DNA from: Desulfobacillus sp041396245
Lineage (GTDB): Bacteria; Pseudomonadota; Gammaproteobacteria; Burkholderiales; Rhodocyclaceae
Direction: 5' to 3'
DNA: 64,000 nucleotides
NCBI GenBank assembly: GCA_041396245.1
Contig: JAWKYW010000005.1
Location: 124,001 to 188,000 of the forward strand
A program made the translations under genes and the position numbers. Within the stretch, counting starts at the first letter, position 1; every line of letters starts with the position of its first letter. The notes below the pieces were generated by a model. That model was not told the origin of the DNA. It saw nothing but the letters and a program-made list of their open reading frames with translations, and did no database searches. Of the stretch, positions 1 to 9,405 are shown piece after piece.

Positions 1-158
1 CCGGGGTACTCGGGCAATGGGGCTTCCTGCTCGACCCATTTCTTCTCTTCTTCGTAGAACTCGCCGTACTTCTTGTCTCCGAAGAACTGCTGCCCGGCGA
101 CCGGCCCTGCAGACGCAAGGTATGCCACGATGAGCAATAACGTCTTGCCTGCGCTCAT
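1..158 (-). CDS. CNP1-like exported protein, 3' end beyond window
   Basis: Only the first 52 codons lie in the window. The ATG at 158 opens a frame with a short hydrophobic signal peptide (residues 4-22, ending near PVAGQ), followed by an acidic stretch with the pattern KWVEQE then PLPEYP. This resembles the start of the CNP1-like family of small periplasmic proteins of betaproteobacteria, whose function is unknown. It lies downstream of the CBS-domain gene and rppH on the same strand and may share their transcript. The family call rests on the N-terminus and on context, so it is moderate. The other upstream ATG (175) is out of frame. Confidence 0.55.
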   Translation of the reverse strand, partial: MSAGKTLLLIVAYLASAGPVAGQQFFGDKKYGEFYEEEKKWVEQEAPLPEYP

Positions 159-251
159 GACTGCTGGCCCTCCATGGGGTGACCAAGAATGCGTTTTCAG
201 GAGATGTCCGAAAATCATTGCGGGCAATGGTACATATGATCGCGGATGCAC

Positions 252-848
252 TCAGTACGCAATGGCCGCTTCGATCTCGGCAAAGGTCGAGGCAATCTGG
301 GCGGGATTGATTTCCATGCCCAATTGCCGGGAAATTTGTGATGCGGAGAATATTCCCCTGATCATCTGACGGCCCGAAGCGACTTCCTCGGCCACCAGGG
401 CATGTTGCCGGCCGGTCCGGGTTAGCGTTGCCACGACATGACCTACTTCCGCGGCGCGCAAATCATCCAGGCTGAGTACTTCCAGTCGGTCGCGCGGCGT
501 CATGACGTCGCGGACCATCACATCCTCATGGCGTATGCCGCGCTCACGCACGATCTGCATCGGCTTCTCGCCCAGAGTGTCGGTTGAAGTAATGATGCCG
601 AGGATGCATCGCCTCTCGTCCGCGACCAGCAGGGAGCGGACGGTATTGCGCATCATGGCCTTGTTGGCTGCACCCAGCGTTGCGTCCGCTCCAATGGTGA
701 TGGCCTGGACGCGCTTAAGGTCGGTCATGACGTCCAGGGCGGGCGAATCAAGGCGGACACTGTACTGGGGTTGCGGTTCGACTTGATAATAGCTCGCGCA
801 TTGATCGAGTCTGGACTGGTTCAGAGCCTTGTATTGTTCGCGAATCAC
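252..848 (-). CDS. CBS-domain protein
   Basis: A 198-residue cytosolic protein with two CBS motifs: one around residues 45-105 (DVMTDLKRVQAITIGADATL, then RSLLVADERRCILGIITSTD) and one around 110-180 (VMVRDVMTPRD, then IRGIFSASQI). Paired CBS motifs form a Bateman module that usually binds adenine nucleotides, but no effector domain is fused here, so the role is unknown. I chose the GTG at 848 because AAAGGAGG lies just upstream of it; the same frame extends upstream to 917 with no such site. It sits between rppH and the CNP1-like gene. Confidence 0.8.
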   Translation of the reverse strand: MIREQYKALNQSRLDQCASYYQVEPQPQYSVRLDSPALDVMTDLKRVQAITIGADATLGAANKAMMRNTVRSLLVADERRCILGIITSTDTLGEKPMQIVRERGIRHEDVMVRDVMTPRDRLEVLSLDDLRAAEVGHVVATLTRTGRQHALVAEEVASGRQMIRGIFSASQISRQLGMEINPAQIASTFAEIEAAIAY

Positions 849-944
849 GTCACTCCTCCTTTCGAATAGCGCGGTGGAACACCGCAGACTACGGCATCCT
901 TGAGACACCGCTATCATTTTCTATACATTGGAGGAGGAGTGAAA

Positions 945-1109
945 ATGGAACCTGCGGATTTAGTCATCAGCCGCTTGAATCGGCCACGAAATCCTCGGGG
1001 CGACAGGAAGCCGAAGAAGAAACGATCCACTTGGGTTGCCGCTCAGCCGGATGGCGAAAGACGAAGCGGGACAATTCGATCAGCGCTTGCTGATAAACTC
1101 CTCGCTTGA
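945..1109 (+). CDS. Possible small ORF antisense to the rppH 3' end
   Basis: A 54-codon frame begins at ATG 945 behind an unusually good ribosome-binding site (GGAGGAGGAG at 930-939). A promoter-like pair, TTGAGA at 900-905 and TATACA at 922-927 with a 16-base spacer, precedes it, although the resulting leader would be very short. The peptide is rich in Lys and Arg and resembles nothing I recognise. Most of it lies opposite the 3' end of rppH, so the frame could be a shadow. It is recorded because of the initiation signals only. Confidence 0.15.
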   Translation: MEPADLVISRLNRPRNPRGDRKPKKKRSTWVAAQPDGERRSGTIRSALADKLLA

Positions 1110-1524
1110 ACTCGATCACGGCGTCGAGCGGCACCCAATAGTCGCTCCAGCGCCAGGCATCGAACTCGGGGTGGTTGCTTGCGCGCAACGAAACATCGGT
1201 ATCCCGCCCGGTCAGGCGCAACAGGAACCATATCTGCTTTTGGCCGCGGTAAGTGTTGCGCCACTCTCGCCGAATCCATTGTTTCGGCACTTCATAGCGC
1301 AGCCAGTCGCGCGTGCGCCCGAGAATCCTGACATGTTCCTGCCTCAGTCCGATTTCCTCTTGCAGTTCACGGTACATCGCCTGTTCGGGTGATTCGCCGT
1401 GCTTGATCCCGCCCTGCGGGAACTGCCAGGAATGCTCTCGTATGCGCTTGCCCCAGAATACCTCGTTCCTGCCATTGACCAGAATGATGCCGACGTTGGG
1501 GCGAAAGCCTTCACGATCGAGCAT
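967..1524 (-). CDS. rppH: RNA pyrophosphohydrolase (Nudix)
   Basis: This 185-residue enzyme removes pyrophosphate from the 5' end of triphosphorylated RNA and so triggers RNase E-dependent decay. The Nudix box is intact at about residues 38-60 (GGIKHGESPEQ, then RELQEEIGL), and the N-terminus MLDREGFRPNVG and the FPQGG and WRWSDYW segments are characteristic of RppH. The protein has a C-terminal extension of about 25 polar residues beyond the usual core. It is divergent from proS, an arrangement common in betaproteobacteria. Confidence 0.95.
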   Translation of the reverse strand: MLDREGFRPNVGIILVNGRNEVFWGKRIREHSWQFPQGGIKHGESPEQAMYRELQEEIGLRQEHVRILGRTRDWLRYEVPKQWIRREWRNTYRGQKQIWFLLRLTGRDTDVSLRASNHPEFDAWRWSDYWVPLDAVIEFKRGVYQQALIELSRFVFRHPAERQPKWIVSSSASCRPEDFVADSSG

Positions 1525-1654
1525 TGTTGCTACCCATCAATTATTGAACTGAGTTCATTTTTCCACAATTCTCTCTTGATTGAAAGCAAAAGGCCGCAGT
1601 CCGTATGGGGCCGCCCTACTACGGTAAAATTTCGTTTTTTGTTGGGTCAAGATC

Positions 1655-3367
1655 ATGCGCGCCAAGCAATTCTTCCTCGCCACGCTCAAGGAGGCACCTT
1701 CTGATGCGGAAATCGTCAGCCACAAGCTCATGCTTCGGGCCGGCCTCGTCAAGCGGGTAGCTGGCGGCATCTACACCTGGATGCCGCTCGGCTTGCGCAT
1801 TCTGCGCAAGGTTGAAAACATCATTCGTGAGGAAATGAATCGCGCCGGGGCGGTCGAACTGCTCATGCCGGCAGTCATTCCGGCGGAGCTATGGCAGGAA
1901 ACCGGCCGTTGGGAGAAGTATGGTCCCGAGCTGTTGCGCTTCAAGGACCGGCATCAGCGCGACTTCGTCATCGGCCCGACCCACGAGGAGGTCATCACCG
2001 ACATCGCCCGGCGTGAGCTCAAGAGCTACCGTCAGCTGCCGCTGCACCTATACCAGATCCAGACCAAGTTTCGCGACGAGATCCGGCCTCGCTTCGGCGT
2101 CATGCGCGGCCGCGAATTCCTCATGAAGGACGGCTATTCCTTCCACGCCAGTTACGACGACCTGCAGCGCGAATACCGGAACATGCACGACACCTACACG
2201 CGCATTTTCACCCGCCTCGGCCTGCGTTTCCGCGCCGTCGCAGCCGACACAGGATCGATCGGCGGCACCGGTTCGCATGAGTTCCATGTGCTGGCAGATT
2301 CCGGCGAGGATGCCATCGCCTTTTGCCCGGATTCCGATTACGCCGCCAATGTCGAGTTAGCCGAAGCCCTCGCGCCATCCAACCCCCGCATCGGCAACGC
2401 CGAGGAAATGAAAAAAATCGCCACGCCCGGCAGGATCCGCTGCGAGGACGTGGCCGCGCTGCTCGAAATTCCCGTGGAAAAAACCGTGAAGGCCATAGCC
2501 GTCATGTGCGATGCGCAGTTCTTCCTGCTGCTCATTCGCGGCGACCACACCCTCAATGAAATCAAGGCAAGCAAGCTGCCCTTCCTCAGTCCCTTCCGCT
2601 TTGCCGACGACGAGGAAATTGAACGCCACCTGGGTTGCCGGCCCGGCTACATCGGTCCGGTGGGTATTGCGGGGGGCATCCCCGTCATCGCCGATCGAAC
2701 GGTGGCACAGATGTGCGATTTCGTCTGCGGCGCGAATGAGGCGGGCTATCACCTGACGGGGGTGAACTGGGGACGCGACCTGCCCGAGCCGGACCACGTC
2801 CTCGACCTCCGCAACGTCGTCGAGGGCGACCCCAGCCCGGACGGCAAAGGCAGGCTGTCGATCTGCCGCGGCATCGAAGTGGGGCACATCTTCCAGCTGC
2901 GCACCAGGTATTCCGAAGCCATGGGAGCGACGTTCCTCGACGATTCCGGCCAGCCACAGGTGATGGAGATGGGTTGTTACGGCATTGGTGTGACGAGAAT
3001 CGTGGGCGCCGCCATCGAACAGAACCACGACGAGCGCGGCATCGTCTTTCCGTCCGCCATTGCCCCCTTCGAAATCGCCATCGCCCCTGTCGGCTATGGG
3101 AAGAGTCAGTCGGTACAGGACGCCGCCAACAGGCTTCATGCCGAACTCGAGGCCGCGGGCATCGATGTTCTGCTGGACGACCGGGACGAACGTCCCGGGG
3201 TGATGTTCGCCGACATGGAACTGATTGGCGTTCCGCATCGCGTCACCATCGGCGAGCGTGGCCTCAAGGACGGAATGGTTGAATACCAGGCGCGTCGCGA
3301 TACCGCGGCCGTCAAGGTACCGCTTGCCGAAATCGGCAGTTTCTTGCGCGGACGCCTGACTGCGTGA
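1655..3367 (+). CDS. proS: Prolyl-tRNA synthetase
   Basis: This 570-residue class II aminoacyl-tRNA synthetase charges tRNA-Pro. It is of the bacterial type with the editing insertion. The catalytic core starts at residue 1 (MRAKQFFLATLKEAPSDAE), motif 2 includes FRDEIRPRFGVMRGREF, the YbaK-like editing domain lies at about residues 220-400, and the anticodon-binding domain is C-terminal (DDRDERPGVMFADMELIG). Length is as expected. A TAAAAT -10-like element lies at 1625-1630. Its TGA overlaps the GTG start of the next gene, so the two are probably translationally coupled. Confidence 0.97.
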   Translation: MRAKQFFLATLKEAPSDAEIVSHKLMLRAGLVKRVAGGIYTWMPLGLRILRKVENIIREEMNRAGAVELLMPAVIPAELWQETGRWEKYGPELLRFKDRHQRDFVIGPTHEEVITDIARRELKSYRQLPLHLYQIQTKFRDEIRPRFGVMRGREFLMKDGYSFHASYDDLQREYRNMHDTYTRIFTRLGLRFRAVAADTGSIGGTGSHEFHVLADSGEDAIAFCPDSDYAANVELAEALAPSNPRIGNAEEMKKIATPGRIRCEDVAALLEIPVEKTVKAIAVMCDAQFFLLLIRGDHTLNEIKASKLPFLSPFRFADDEEIERHLGCRPGYIGPVGIAGGIPVIADRTVAQMCDFVCGANEAGYHLTGVNWGRDLPEPDHVLDLRNVVEGDPSPDGKGRLSICRGIEVGHIFQLRTRYSEAMGATFLDDSGQPQVMEMGCYGIGVTRIVGAAIEQNHDERGIVFPSAIAPFEIAIAPVGYGKSQSVQDAANRLHAELEAAGIDVLLDDRDERPGVMFADMELIGVPHRVTIGERGLKDGMVEYQARRDTAAVKVPLAEIGSFLRGRLTA

Positions 3368-3969
3368 AACGGGGTTTCATCCTGTTCGTATTCCTGATCG
3401 CCGCCGGGTCCGCCTGGGCGGGAGCACAAAAATACGCGCCCCTGGCTGCCAGCATCCGGGCTGCGCTGCATGCGGCCGTGGCGGATCATCGCCCGCCTGC
3501 GAGTTCCTTTCGCAATGCCAACGAAGAGTCCGTCTGGCTCAACGACATGTCGGGGCGACTCGCCAGGCGCATGCCCAATTCGGAAACCCGCCTGGCGTTT
3601 CTGCGCGCGGTGCATTACGAGGCTACGCGTGCCGGGCTGGATCCGCAGCTGGTACTCGGGCTCATCCAGGTCGAGAGCGGTTTCAGGAAATACGCGGTTT
3701 CATCGGCCGGGGCCCGCGGCTTCATGCAGGTCATGCCCTTCTGGGTGAAGCTCATCGGCCGCAAGGACGACAACCTGTTCCACCTGCGCATGAATCTGCG
3801 TTACGGCTGCACCATCCTCAAGCACTATCTGGACATCGAAAGGGGCGACCTGTACCGTGCCCTGGGGCGCTACAACGGCAGCCTCGGCCGTCCCGAGTAT
3901 CCGAATGCCGTGCGCGCCGCCTGGGAGCGGCACTGGCACTACTCACCCGGAATCGCCTTCAGGCAGTGA
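3364..3969 (+). CDS. Lytic transglycosylase (Slt family)
   Basis: A 201-residue periplasmic protein with a signal peptide at residues 1-19 (FILFVFLIAAGSAWAG). The SLT domain at about 80-190 carries the catalytic glutamate in LIQVESGF, followed by SSAGARGFMQVMPFW and the glycine/asparagine-rich ALGRYNGS motif. Such enzymes cleave the glycan strands of peptidoglycan. The GTG start overlaps the proS stop by four bases. The small size resembles MltE-like and other stand-alone Slt enzymes; no extra binding domain is present. Confidence 0.9.
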   Translation: MKRGFILFVFLIAAGSAWAGAQKYAPLAASIRAALHAAVADHRPPASSFRNANEESVWLNDMSGRLARRMPNSETRLAFLRAVHYEATRAGLDPQLVLGLIQVESGFRKYAVSSAGARGFMQVMPFWVKLIGRKDDNLFHLRMNLRYGCTILKHYLDIERGDLYRALGRYNGSLGRPEYPNAVRAAWERHWHYSPGIAFRQ

Positions 3970-4021
3970 CGGTTTGAGAGAAAGTCAGCCCCTGCGCTGC
4001 GGCGCATGGGCAGGGAAGCGC

Positions 4022-5377
4022 TCAGCGCATCCCCGGCAGCATGCCCTTCATGCCGCGCATCATCTTCTGCATTCCCCCCTTGGAGAACTGCTTCATCATC
4101 TTCTGAGTCTGCTCGAACTGATTGAGCAGGCGGTTGACTTCCTGCACCTGTACCCCGGCGCCGGTGGCGATGCGCCGCTTGCGCGAGGCCTTGATCAACT
4201 CCGGCCTGGCGCGCTCCAGCGGCGTCATGGCGTTGATGATGCCTTCAAGGCGTCGGACGGATTTGTCCTCGACCTGGGAGCCGGCCTGCTGCGCCGCCTG
4301 GGCGAACTGGGCCGGAAGCTTGTCGAGCAGGCCCGACAAGCCGCCCATCTTGCGCATCTGGCCGATCTGCTCCTTGAAGTCGTTCAGGTCGAAGGCCTTC
4401 CCGGTTTTCAGCTTGTGGGCAAACGCCTTCGCCTTGTCCTGGTCGACGCCACGCTGCGCTTCCTCTATAAGACCCAGCACGTCGCCCATGCCGAGAATGC
4501 GCGAAGCCATGCGTTCGGGATGGAATTCCTCGAGCCCGGTGAGCTTTTCGCCGACGCCGGCGAACTTGAGCGGCTTGCCGGTCACCTGGCGCACGGAAAG
4601 TGCCGCCCCGCCGCGCGCATCGCCATCGAGCTTGGTCAGGATGATCCCGGTCAGGGGCAGGGCCTCGTTGAAGGCGCGCGCGGTATTCACGGCGTCCTGC
4701 CCCAGCATGGCATCCACAACGAAGAGGGTCTCGACGGGTTGCAATGCCGCATGAAGTTCCGCCACCTCCCGCATCATGGCCTCGTCGATGGCGAGCCGGC
4801 CGGCTGTATCGAACAGCACCACGTCGTAATAGTGCTTCCTGGCAAAGTCGAGCGCGGATGCCGCGATGGCAGCCGGCTTGTCGCTCGTTTGCGTCGGCAA
4901 GAAATCGATGCCGGCCTGCTCGGCAACGAGCTTCAACTGCTGGATCGCGGCGGGGCGGTACACGTCCGCACTGACGGCGAGCACCTTTTTTTTCATGCGC
5001 TCCCGCAGAAGCTTGCCGAGCTTGCCTGTCGTCGTGGTCTTGCCGGCCCCCTGGAGTCCGGCCATCAGGATAACAGCAGGGGGCTGCACGGCAAGATTGA
5101 GGCTGCTGTGCGCGCCGCCCATCAGGTTGGTCAACTCCCGGTGCACGACCCCCACCAGCGCCTGGCCGGGGGTGAGGCTGCCGATCACCTCCTGGCCGAC
5201 TGCCTTTTCCCTGATGCGGGCGACGAGGTCTTTCACCACCGGCAAGGCGACATCGGCCTCCAGCAAAGCCATTCTCACTTCGCGCAAGGCATCCGCGATG
5301 TTGTCTTCCGTCAGGCGTGCCTGGCCGCGCAGCGTCTTGACGACGCGGGAGAGGCGCTGCGTCAGATTGTCCAGCAT
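4022..5377 (-). CDS. ffh: Signal recognition particle protein Ffh
   Basis: This 451-residue SRP54-type GTPase binds 4.5S RNA and signal sequences of nascent membrane proteins and delivers ribosomes to FtsY. The N domain is followed by the G domain with GLQGAGKTTT (G1), DTAGRL (G3) and TKLDGDARGG (G4). The methionine-rich M domain ends in repeated KMMRGMKGMLPGMR-like residues. Length and domain order are normal. It is divergent from the CcsA-type gene across a 39-base gap. Confidence 0.97.
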   Translation of the reverse strand: MLDNLTQRLSRVVKTLRGQARLTEDNIADALREVRMALLEADVALPVVKDLVARIREKAVGQEVIGSLTPGQALVGVVHRELTNLMGGAHSSLNLAVQPPAVILMAGLQGAGKTTTTGKLGKLLRERMKKKVLAVSADVYRPAAIQQLKLVAEQAGIDFLPTQTSDKPAAIAASALDFARKHYYDVVLFDTAGRLAIDEAMMREVAELHAALQPVETLFVVDAMLGQDAVNTARAFNEALPLTGIILTKLDGDARGGAALSVRQVTGKPLKFAGVGEKLTGLEEFHPERMASRILGMGDVLGLIEEAQRGVDQDKAKAFAHKLKTGKAFDLNDFKEQIGQMRKMGGLSGLLDKLPAQFAQAAQQAGSQVEDKSVRRLEGIINAMTPLERARPELIKASRKRRIATGAGVQVQEVNRLLNQFEQTQKMMKQFSKGGMQKMMRGMKGMLPGMR

Positions 5378-5416
5378 GATGTTCCGATTGCTCCGGGAAG
5401 GATGTAGACTTGCGGA

Positions 5417-6244
5417 ATGACAGGGATTTTACCGCATCTGCTTGCCGCTTCGCTGTACGCCCTTCTTGGCTTTCACTTCTGGCGCACACGCTGGGGTCAG
5501 GTCGCGCCGAAGTCACCCCAGGGGATGCGCGTCTGGGAACGGCTTGCGCTCGCACTTGCACTGCTGCTGCACGGGAATGTGCTCTATGGCGAGCTGTTCG
5601 GAGACGGCGCCATGCGCTTCGGCTTTTCCGCGGCGCTGTCCCTCATGTTCTGGCTGGCCGTGCTGATCTACTGGGTGGAGAGCTTCCATGCAAGGCTGGA
5701 GGGCCTGCAACCCCTGGTCCTGCCCCTGGCCGCGGCGTGCACGCTGCTGCCGACCCTGTTTCCCGGCCAGCACCTGCTGTCGAACGTCTCGTCGGCCCTG
5801 TTCCGCGTCCATTTTTTCATTGCCATGGTGGCCTACAGCCTGTTTACCCTCGCCGTCCTCCACGCGATCATCATGGCCGTGGCCGAACGCAGCCTGCACC
5901 GGGGCGAACTGACGCGTCCGCTCGCCAGCCTGCCCCCCCTGCTGGCGATGGAGTCGCTATTGTTCCGCCTGGTCACCATCGCCTTCGTCCTGCTCACCCT
6001 GACATTGGCCTCGGGCATCGCCTTCTCGGAAGCACTGTTCGGCAAGCCGCTCGAATTCAATCACAAGACGCTTTTTTCCATTCTTTCCTGGCTGATCTTC
6101 GCCACCCTGTTGTTCGGGCGCCATGTCTGGGGCTGGCGCGGCCGCAAGGCCCTGCGCTGGACGCTGGCCGGCTTCGTTGCACTGCTTTTCGCCTATGTCG
6201 GCAGTCGCTTCGTACTGGAAATCCTGCTGGGCCGGGCCGGTTGA
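5417..6244 (+). CDS. CcsA/YpjD-type cytochrome c assembly family membrane protein
   Basis: A 275-residue inner-membrane protein with about eight hydrophobic segments and no soluble domain. The C-terminal half (VHFFIAMVAYSLFTLAVLHA, then NHKTLFSILSWLIF and HVWGWRG) matches the CcsA/CcmC-type cytochrome c assembly family, in which conserved histidines handle haem. Genes of this type (YpjD/CorE) commonly sit beside ffh in proteobacteria, where a direct role in cytochrome maturation is not established. The ATG at 5417 starts directly with a membrane segment. Downstream lies a 156-base gap before pilB. Confidence 0.8.
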   Translation: MTGILPHLLAASLYALLGFHFWRTRWGQVAPKSPQGMRVWERLALALALLLHGNVLYGELFGDGAMRFGFSAALSLMFWLAVLIYWVESFHARLEGLQPLVLPLAAACTLLPTLFPGQHLLSNVSSALFRVHFFIAMVAYSLFTLAVLHAIIMAVAERSLHRGELTRPLASLPPLLAMESLLFRLVTIAFVLLTLTLASGIAFSEALFGKPLEFNHKTLFSILSWLIFATLLFGRHVWGWRGRKALRWTLAGFVALLFAYVGSRFVLEILLGRAG

Positions 6245-6400
6245 TGGGCATCGAGTCCTCTGCCCTGCGTCGCCGCATCCCGACAAAAGAAACAAATCAA
6301 GAATCCGCTCCAACCGACTGATAGTCTTTACAAAACAGGAGCGGAAGGGCATCATCCGCGTAGATACGCGTTTGGCTTATCCGATCTATCCCGGGAACCG

Positions 6401-8113
6401 ATGGCTGCCTCTCTCCAAACAACCCTCAGCGGCCTGGCACGCGCGCTCGTTCAGCAAGGCCGACTCAAGGAGGCCGAGGCGGAAACCTTTGCCGCGCAGG
6501 GTGTGAGCGCCGGGGTCGGTTTCGTCAACCAGGTTGTTTCCAGTGGCCGCCTGAACGCCAGGGACATCGCCGCCTTCGCTGCGGAAACCTTCGGCTATCC
6601 CCTGCTGGATCTGAACGCCTTCGATGAAGGCCATATCCCTCCCGGCGCCATCGACCGCAAGTTGATGCACAACCATCAGGTGATTCCGCTGACCAAGCGC
6701 GGCAACCGCATTGCCGTCGCCCTGGCCGACCCGACCAACCTGCGCGCGCTGGACGAAATCCGCTTCCAGACGGGCCTGGCCGTCGACCCGGTAGTGGTCG
6801 AAGCCAGCAAGCTGGCGCCCCTCGTCCAGCGCCTGTCCGAAACGGCCGAGACCAAACTCAACGAACTGGCCGGAGACGAACTGGATCTCGAACTGGCCGA
6901 TGAAACCGAGGAGGCGGCCGGAGCGGATGCCGGATCGGTTGATGTCGATGATGCCCCGGTCGTCCGCTTCATCCAGAAAATCCTGCTCGACGCCATCAAC
7001 GAAGGGGCTTCAGACATCCACTTCGAGCCCTACGAGAAGTATTACCGCATCCGTTTCCGCACCGACGGCGTACTGCGCGAAATTGCCCAGCCCCCTCTCG
7101 TCATCAAGGAGAAGATTGCTTCCCGCATCAAGGTGATTTCACGGCTCGACATCTCGGAGAAACGTGTTCCCCAGGACGGCCGCATGAAGCTGGTCCTGTC
7201 GAAAACCCGCGCCATCGATTTCCGCGTCAGCACCCTGCCGACACTGCATGGCGAGAAAATCGTCATGCGGATTCTGGACCCGTCGAGCGCCATGCTCGGC
7301 ATCGATGCCCTGGGATACGAGCCCGATCAGCGCGAGGCACTGATGGCCGCCATCGATCGCCCCTACGGCATGATCCTCGTCACCGGCCCGACGGGCAGCG
7401 GCAAGACCGTTTCACTGTACACCTGCCTCAATCTGCTGAACAAGCCGGGCATCAATATTTCCACGGCAGAGGATCCCTGCGAAATCAACCTGCCGGGCAT
7501 CAACCAGGTCAACGTCAATGACAAGGCGGGCCTGAATTTTGCCGTCGCGCTGAAGGCCTTCCTGCGACAGGATCCGGACATCATCATGGTCGGCGAGATT
7601 CGTGACCTGGAAACCGCCGAAATCGCCATCAAGGCCGCCCAGACCGGCCACCTTGTACTGTCCACGCTGCACACCAACGACGCGCCAACCACCCTTGAGC
7701 GCATGAAGAACATGGGCATCGCGCCGTTCAACATCGCCTCCAGCGTCATCATGATCACCGCGCAGCGGCTGGCACGTCGTTTGTGTTCCTGCAAGAAAAC
7801 GATCTCCATACCCATGGAGGCCCTGATCCAGGCCGGTTTCCAGGAACACGAATTCGACGGCAGCTGGCAGCTTTACGGGCCGAACGGCTGCGACAAGTGC
7901 AAGGGCAGCGGCTACAAGGGCCGCGTCGGCATCTATCAGGTCATGCCCGTCTCCGAGGATATCCAGCGCATCATCATGACCAACGGCAACTCGATGGATA
8001 TTGCCGAGCAGGCGCAGCGGGAAGGCATCAGGGACCTGCGGCAGTCCGGACTGGTCAAGGTCAAGCAAGGACTGACCTCGCTCGAGGAAGTCCTCGCGAC
8101 CACGAACGAATAG
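6401..8113 (+). CDS. pilB: Type IV pilus extension ATPase PilB
   Basis: This 570-residue hexameric ATPase powers pilus extension from the cytosolic face of the membrane. The N-terminal domain (residues 1-160) is a degenerate MshEN-like fold. The motor domain has Walker A GPTGSGKT, the Asp box, Walker B IIMVGEIRD, and the His-box region TGHLVLSTLHTNDA. A tetracysteine zinc site (CSCKK and CDKCKG) lies near residues 465-505. It heads pilB-pilC-pilD, with pilC 10 bases downstream. The 156 bases upstream contain no clear terminator. Confidence 0.96.
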   Translation: MAASLQTTLSGLARALVQQGRLKEAEAETFAAQGVSAGVGFVNQVVSSGRLNARDIAAFAAETFGYPLLDLNAFDEGHIPPGAIDRKLMHNHQVIPLTKRGNRIAVALADPTNLRALDEIRFQTGLAVDPVVVEASKLAPLVQRLSETAETKLNELAGDELDLELADETEEAAGADAGSVDVDDAPVVRFIQKILLDAINEGASDIHFEPYEKYYRIRFRTDGVLREIAQPPLVIKEKIASRIKVISRLDISEKRVPQDGRMKLVLSKTRAIDFRVSTLPTLHGEKIVMRILDPSSAMLGIDALGYEPDQREALMAAIDRPYGMILVTGPTGSGKTVSLYTCLNLLNKPGINISTAEDPCEINLPGINQVNVNDKAGLNFAVALKAFLRQDPDIIMVGEIRDLETAEIAIKAAQTGHLVLSTLHTNDAPTTLERMKNMGIAPFNIASSVIMITAQRLARRLCSCKKTISIPMEALIQAGFQEHEFDGSWQLYGPNGCDKCKGSGYKGRVGIYQVMPVSEDIQRIIMTNGNSMDIAEQAQREGIRDLRQSGLVKVKQGLTSLEEVLATTNE

Positions 8114-8123
8114 GGGGAACCAG

Positions 8124-9356
8124 ATGGCAATCGCGACCAAACAAGCCAGAAAGCCTGCCGGAATCAAGGAATACATATTCGCCTGGGAAGGCAAGGACAA
8201 GACAGGCAAGCTGATGCGGGGCGAGATGCGCGCGGGAGGGGAGGCCATGGTCCAGGCCACCCTGCGCCGCCAGGGCGTTCTCGTCACCAAGGTCAAGAAG
8301 CAATCCTTCAAGCGCGGCGGCAAGATCACCGACAAAGACATCACACTGTTCACCCGCCAGTTGGCTACCATGATGAAGGCCGGCGTGCCGCTGCTGCAGG
8401 CCTTCGACATCGTCGGCAAGGGGGCCTCCAATCAGGCGGTCGCCAAGCTGCTGATGGACGTCAAGGCCGACGTCGAAACCGGCTCTTCGCTCAACCAAGC
8501 CTTCCGCAAATATCCCCTCTACTTCGACGCCCTGTTCTGCAACCTGGTCGGCGCCGGCGAGGCGGCCGGCATCCTCGACTCCCTGCTGGACCGCCTGGCG
8601 ACCTACAAGGAAAAAATCCTTGCCATCAAGAGCAAGATCAAGTCAGCCCTGTTTTACCCGATAGCCGTGATTGTCGTCGCGATCGTCATTACTGCCGTAA
8701 TCATGATCTTCGTGATCCCGGCCTTCAAGGACGTGTTCAAAAGCTTCGGCGCCGACTTGCCGGCTCCCACCCTGATTGTGATCGCCATGTCGGACTTCAT
8801 GGTAGCCAACTGGTACATCATTTTTGGCATACTGGGCGGGTCGCTGTATGGCTTCTTTTATATGTGGAAGCGCTCGGAAAAAATGCAGGCTGTCATGGAC
8901 AGGCTGTTATTGCGACTGCCGATTTTCGGCGACATCATCCGCAAAGCCACCATGGCGCGCTGGGCGCGGACCCTGTCGACCATGTTCGCCGCCGGCGTGC
9001 CGCTCGTCGAGGCGCTGGATTCCGTCGCCGGCGCTTCCGGAAACTACGTGTATTTCATGGCAACCAAGCAGATCCAGTCGGAAGTCAGTACCGGCACCAA
9101 CCTCACCGTGTCCATGCAGAACACCAACGTCTTCCCCAACATGGTCATCCAGATGGTTTCCATCGGCGAGGAATCCGGACAACTCGACCAGATGCTCAGC
9201 AAGGTGGCCGATTTTTTCGAAGCCGAGGTGGATGACGCCGTTGATGCCATGTCCAGCCTGATGGAGCCGATCATCATGGTCGTGCTGGGCACGCTGATCG
9301 GCGGCATGGTGGTGGCCATGTATCTGCCGATCTTCAAGCTGGGCGCGGTCGTTTGA
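8124..9356 (+). CDS. pilC: Type IV pilus platform protein PilC
   Basis: A 410-residue inner-membrane protein with two T2SSF domains (about residues 75-195 and 280-400) and three membrane segments (for example near 175-200, 225-250 and 385-405). It couples PilB and the retraction ATPase to pilin assembly. A GGGGGAACC ribosome-binding site precedes the ATG. The N-terminal KEYIFAWEGKDKTGKLMRGE is typical of PilC. It lies between pilB and pilD as in most betaproteobacteria. Confidence 0.96.
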   Translation: MAIATKQARKPAGIKEYIFAWEGKDKTGKLMRGEMRAGGEAMVQATLRRQGVLVTKVKKQSFKRGGKITDKDITLFTRQLATMMKAGVPLLQAFDIVGKGASNQAVAKLLMDVKADVETGSSLNQAFRKYPLYFDALFCNLVGAGEAAGILDSLLDRLATYKEKILAIKSKIKSALFYPIAVIVVAIVITAVIMIFVIPAFKDVFKSFGADLPAPTLIVIAMSDFMVANWYIIFGILGGSLYGFFYMWKRSEKMQAVMDRLLLRLPIFGDIIRKATMARWARTLSTMFAAGVPLVEALDSVAGASGNYVYFMATKQIQSEVSTGTNLTVSMQNTNVFPNMVIQMVSIGEESGQLDQMLSKVADFFEAEVDDAVDAMSSLMEPIIMVVLGTLIGGMVVAMYLPIFKLGAVV

Positions 9357-9405
9357 TGGGAAGTCGCGCAAAAGTCAGTCTCCGCAGCACGGCTGTTGAT
9401 CCCGC

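Noticed and set aside
73..369. 98-codon plus-strand frame at the left edge
   Set aside because: It overlaps the signal peptide of the CNP1-like gene and the end of the CBS gene in the opposite direction and has no ribosome-binding site or known motif.
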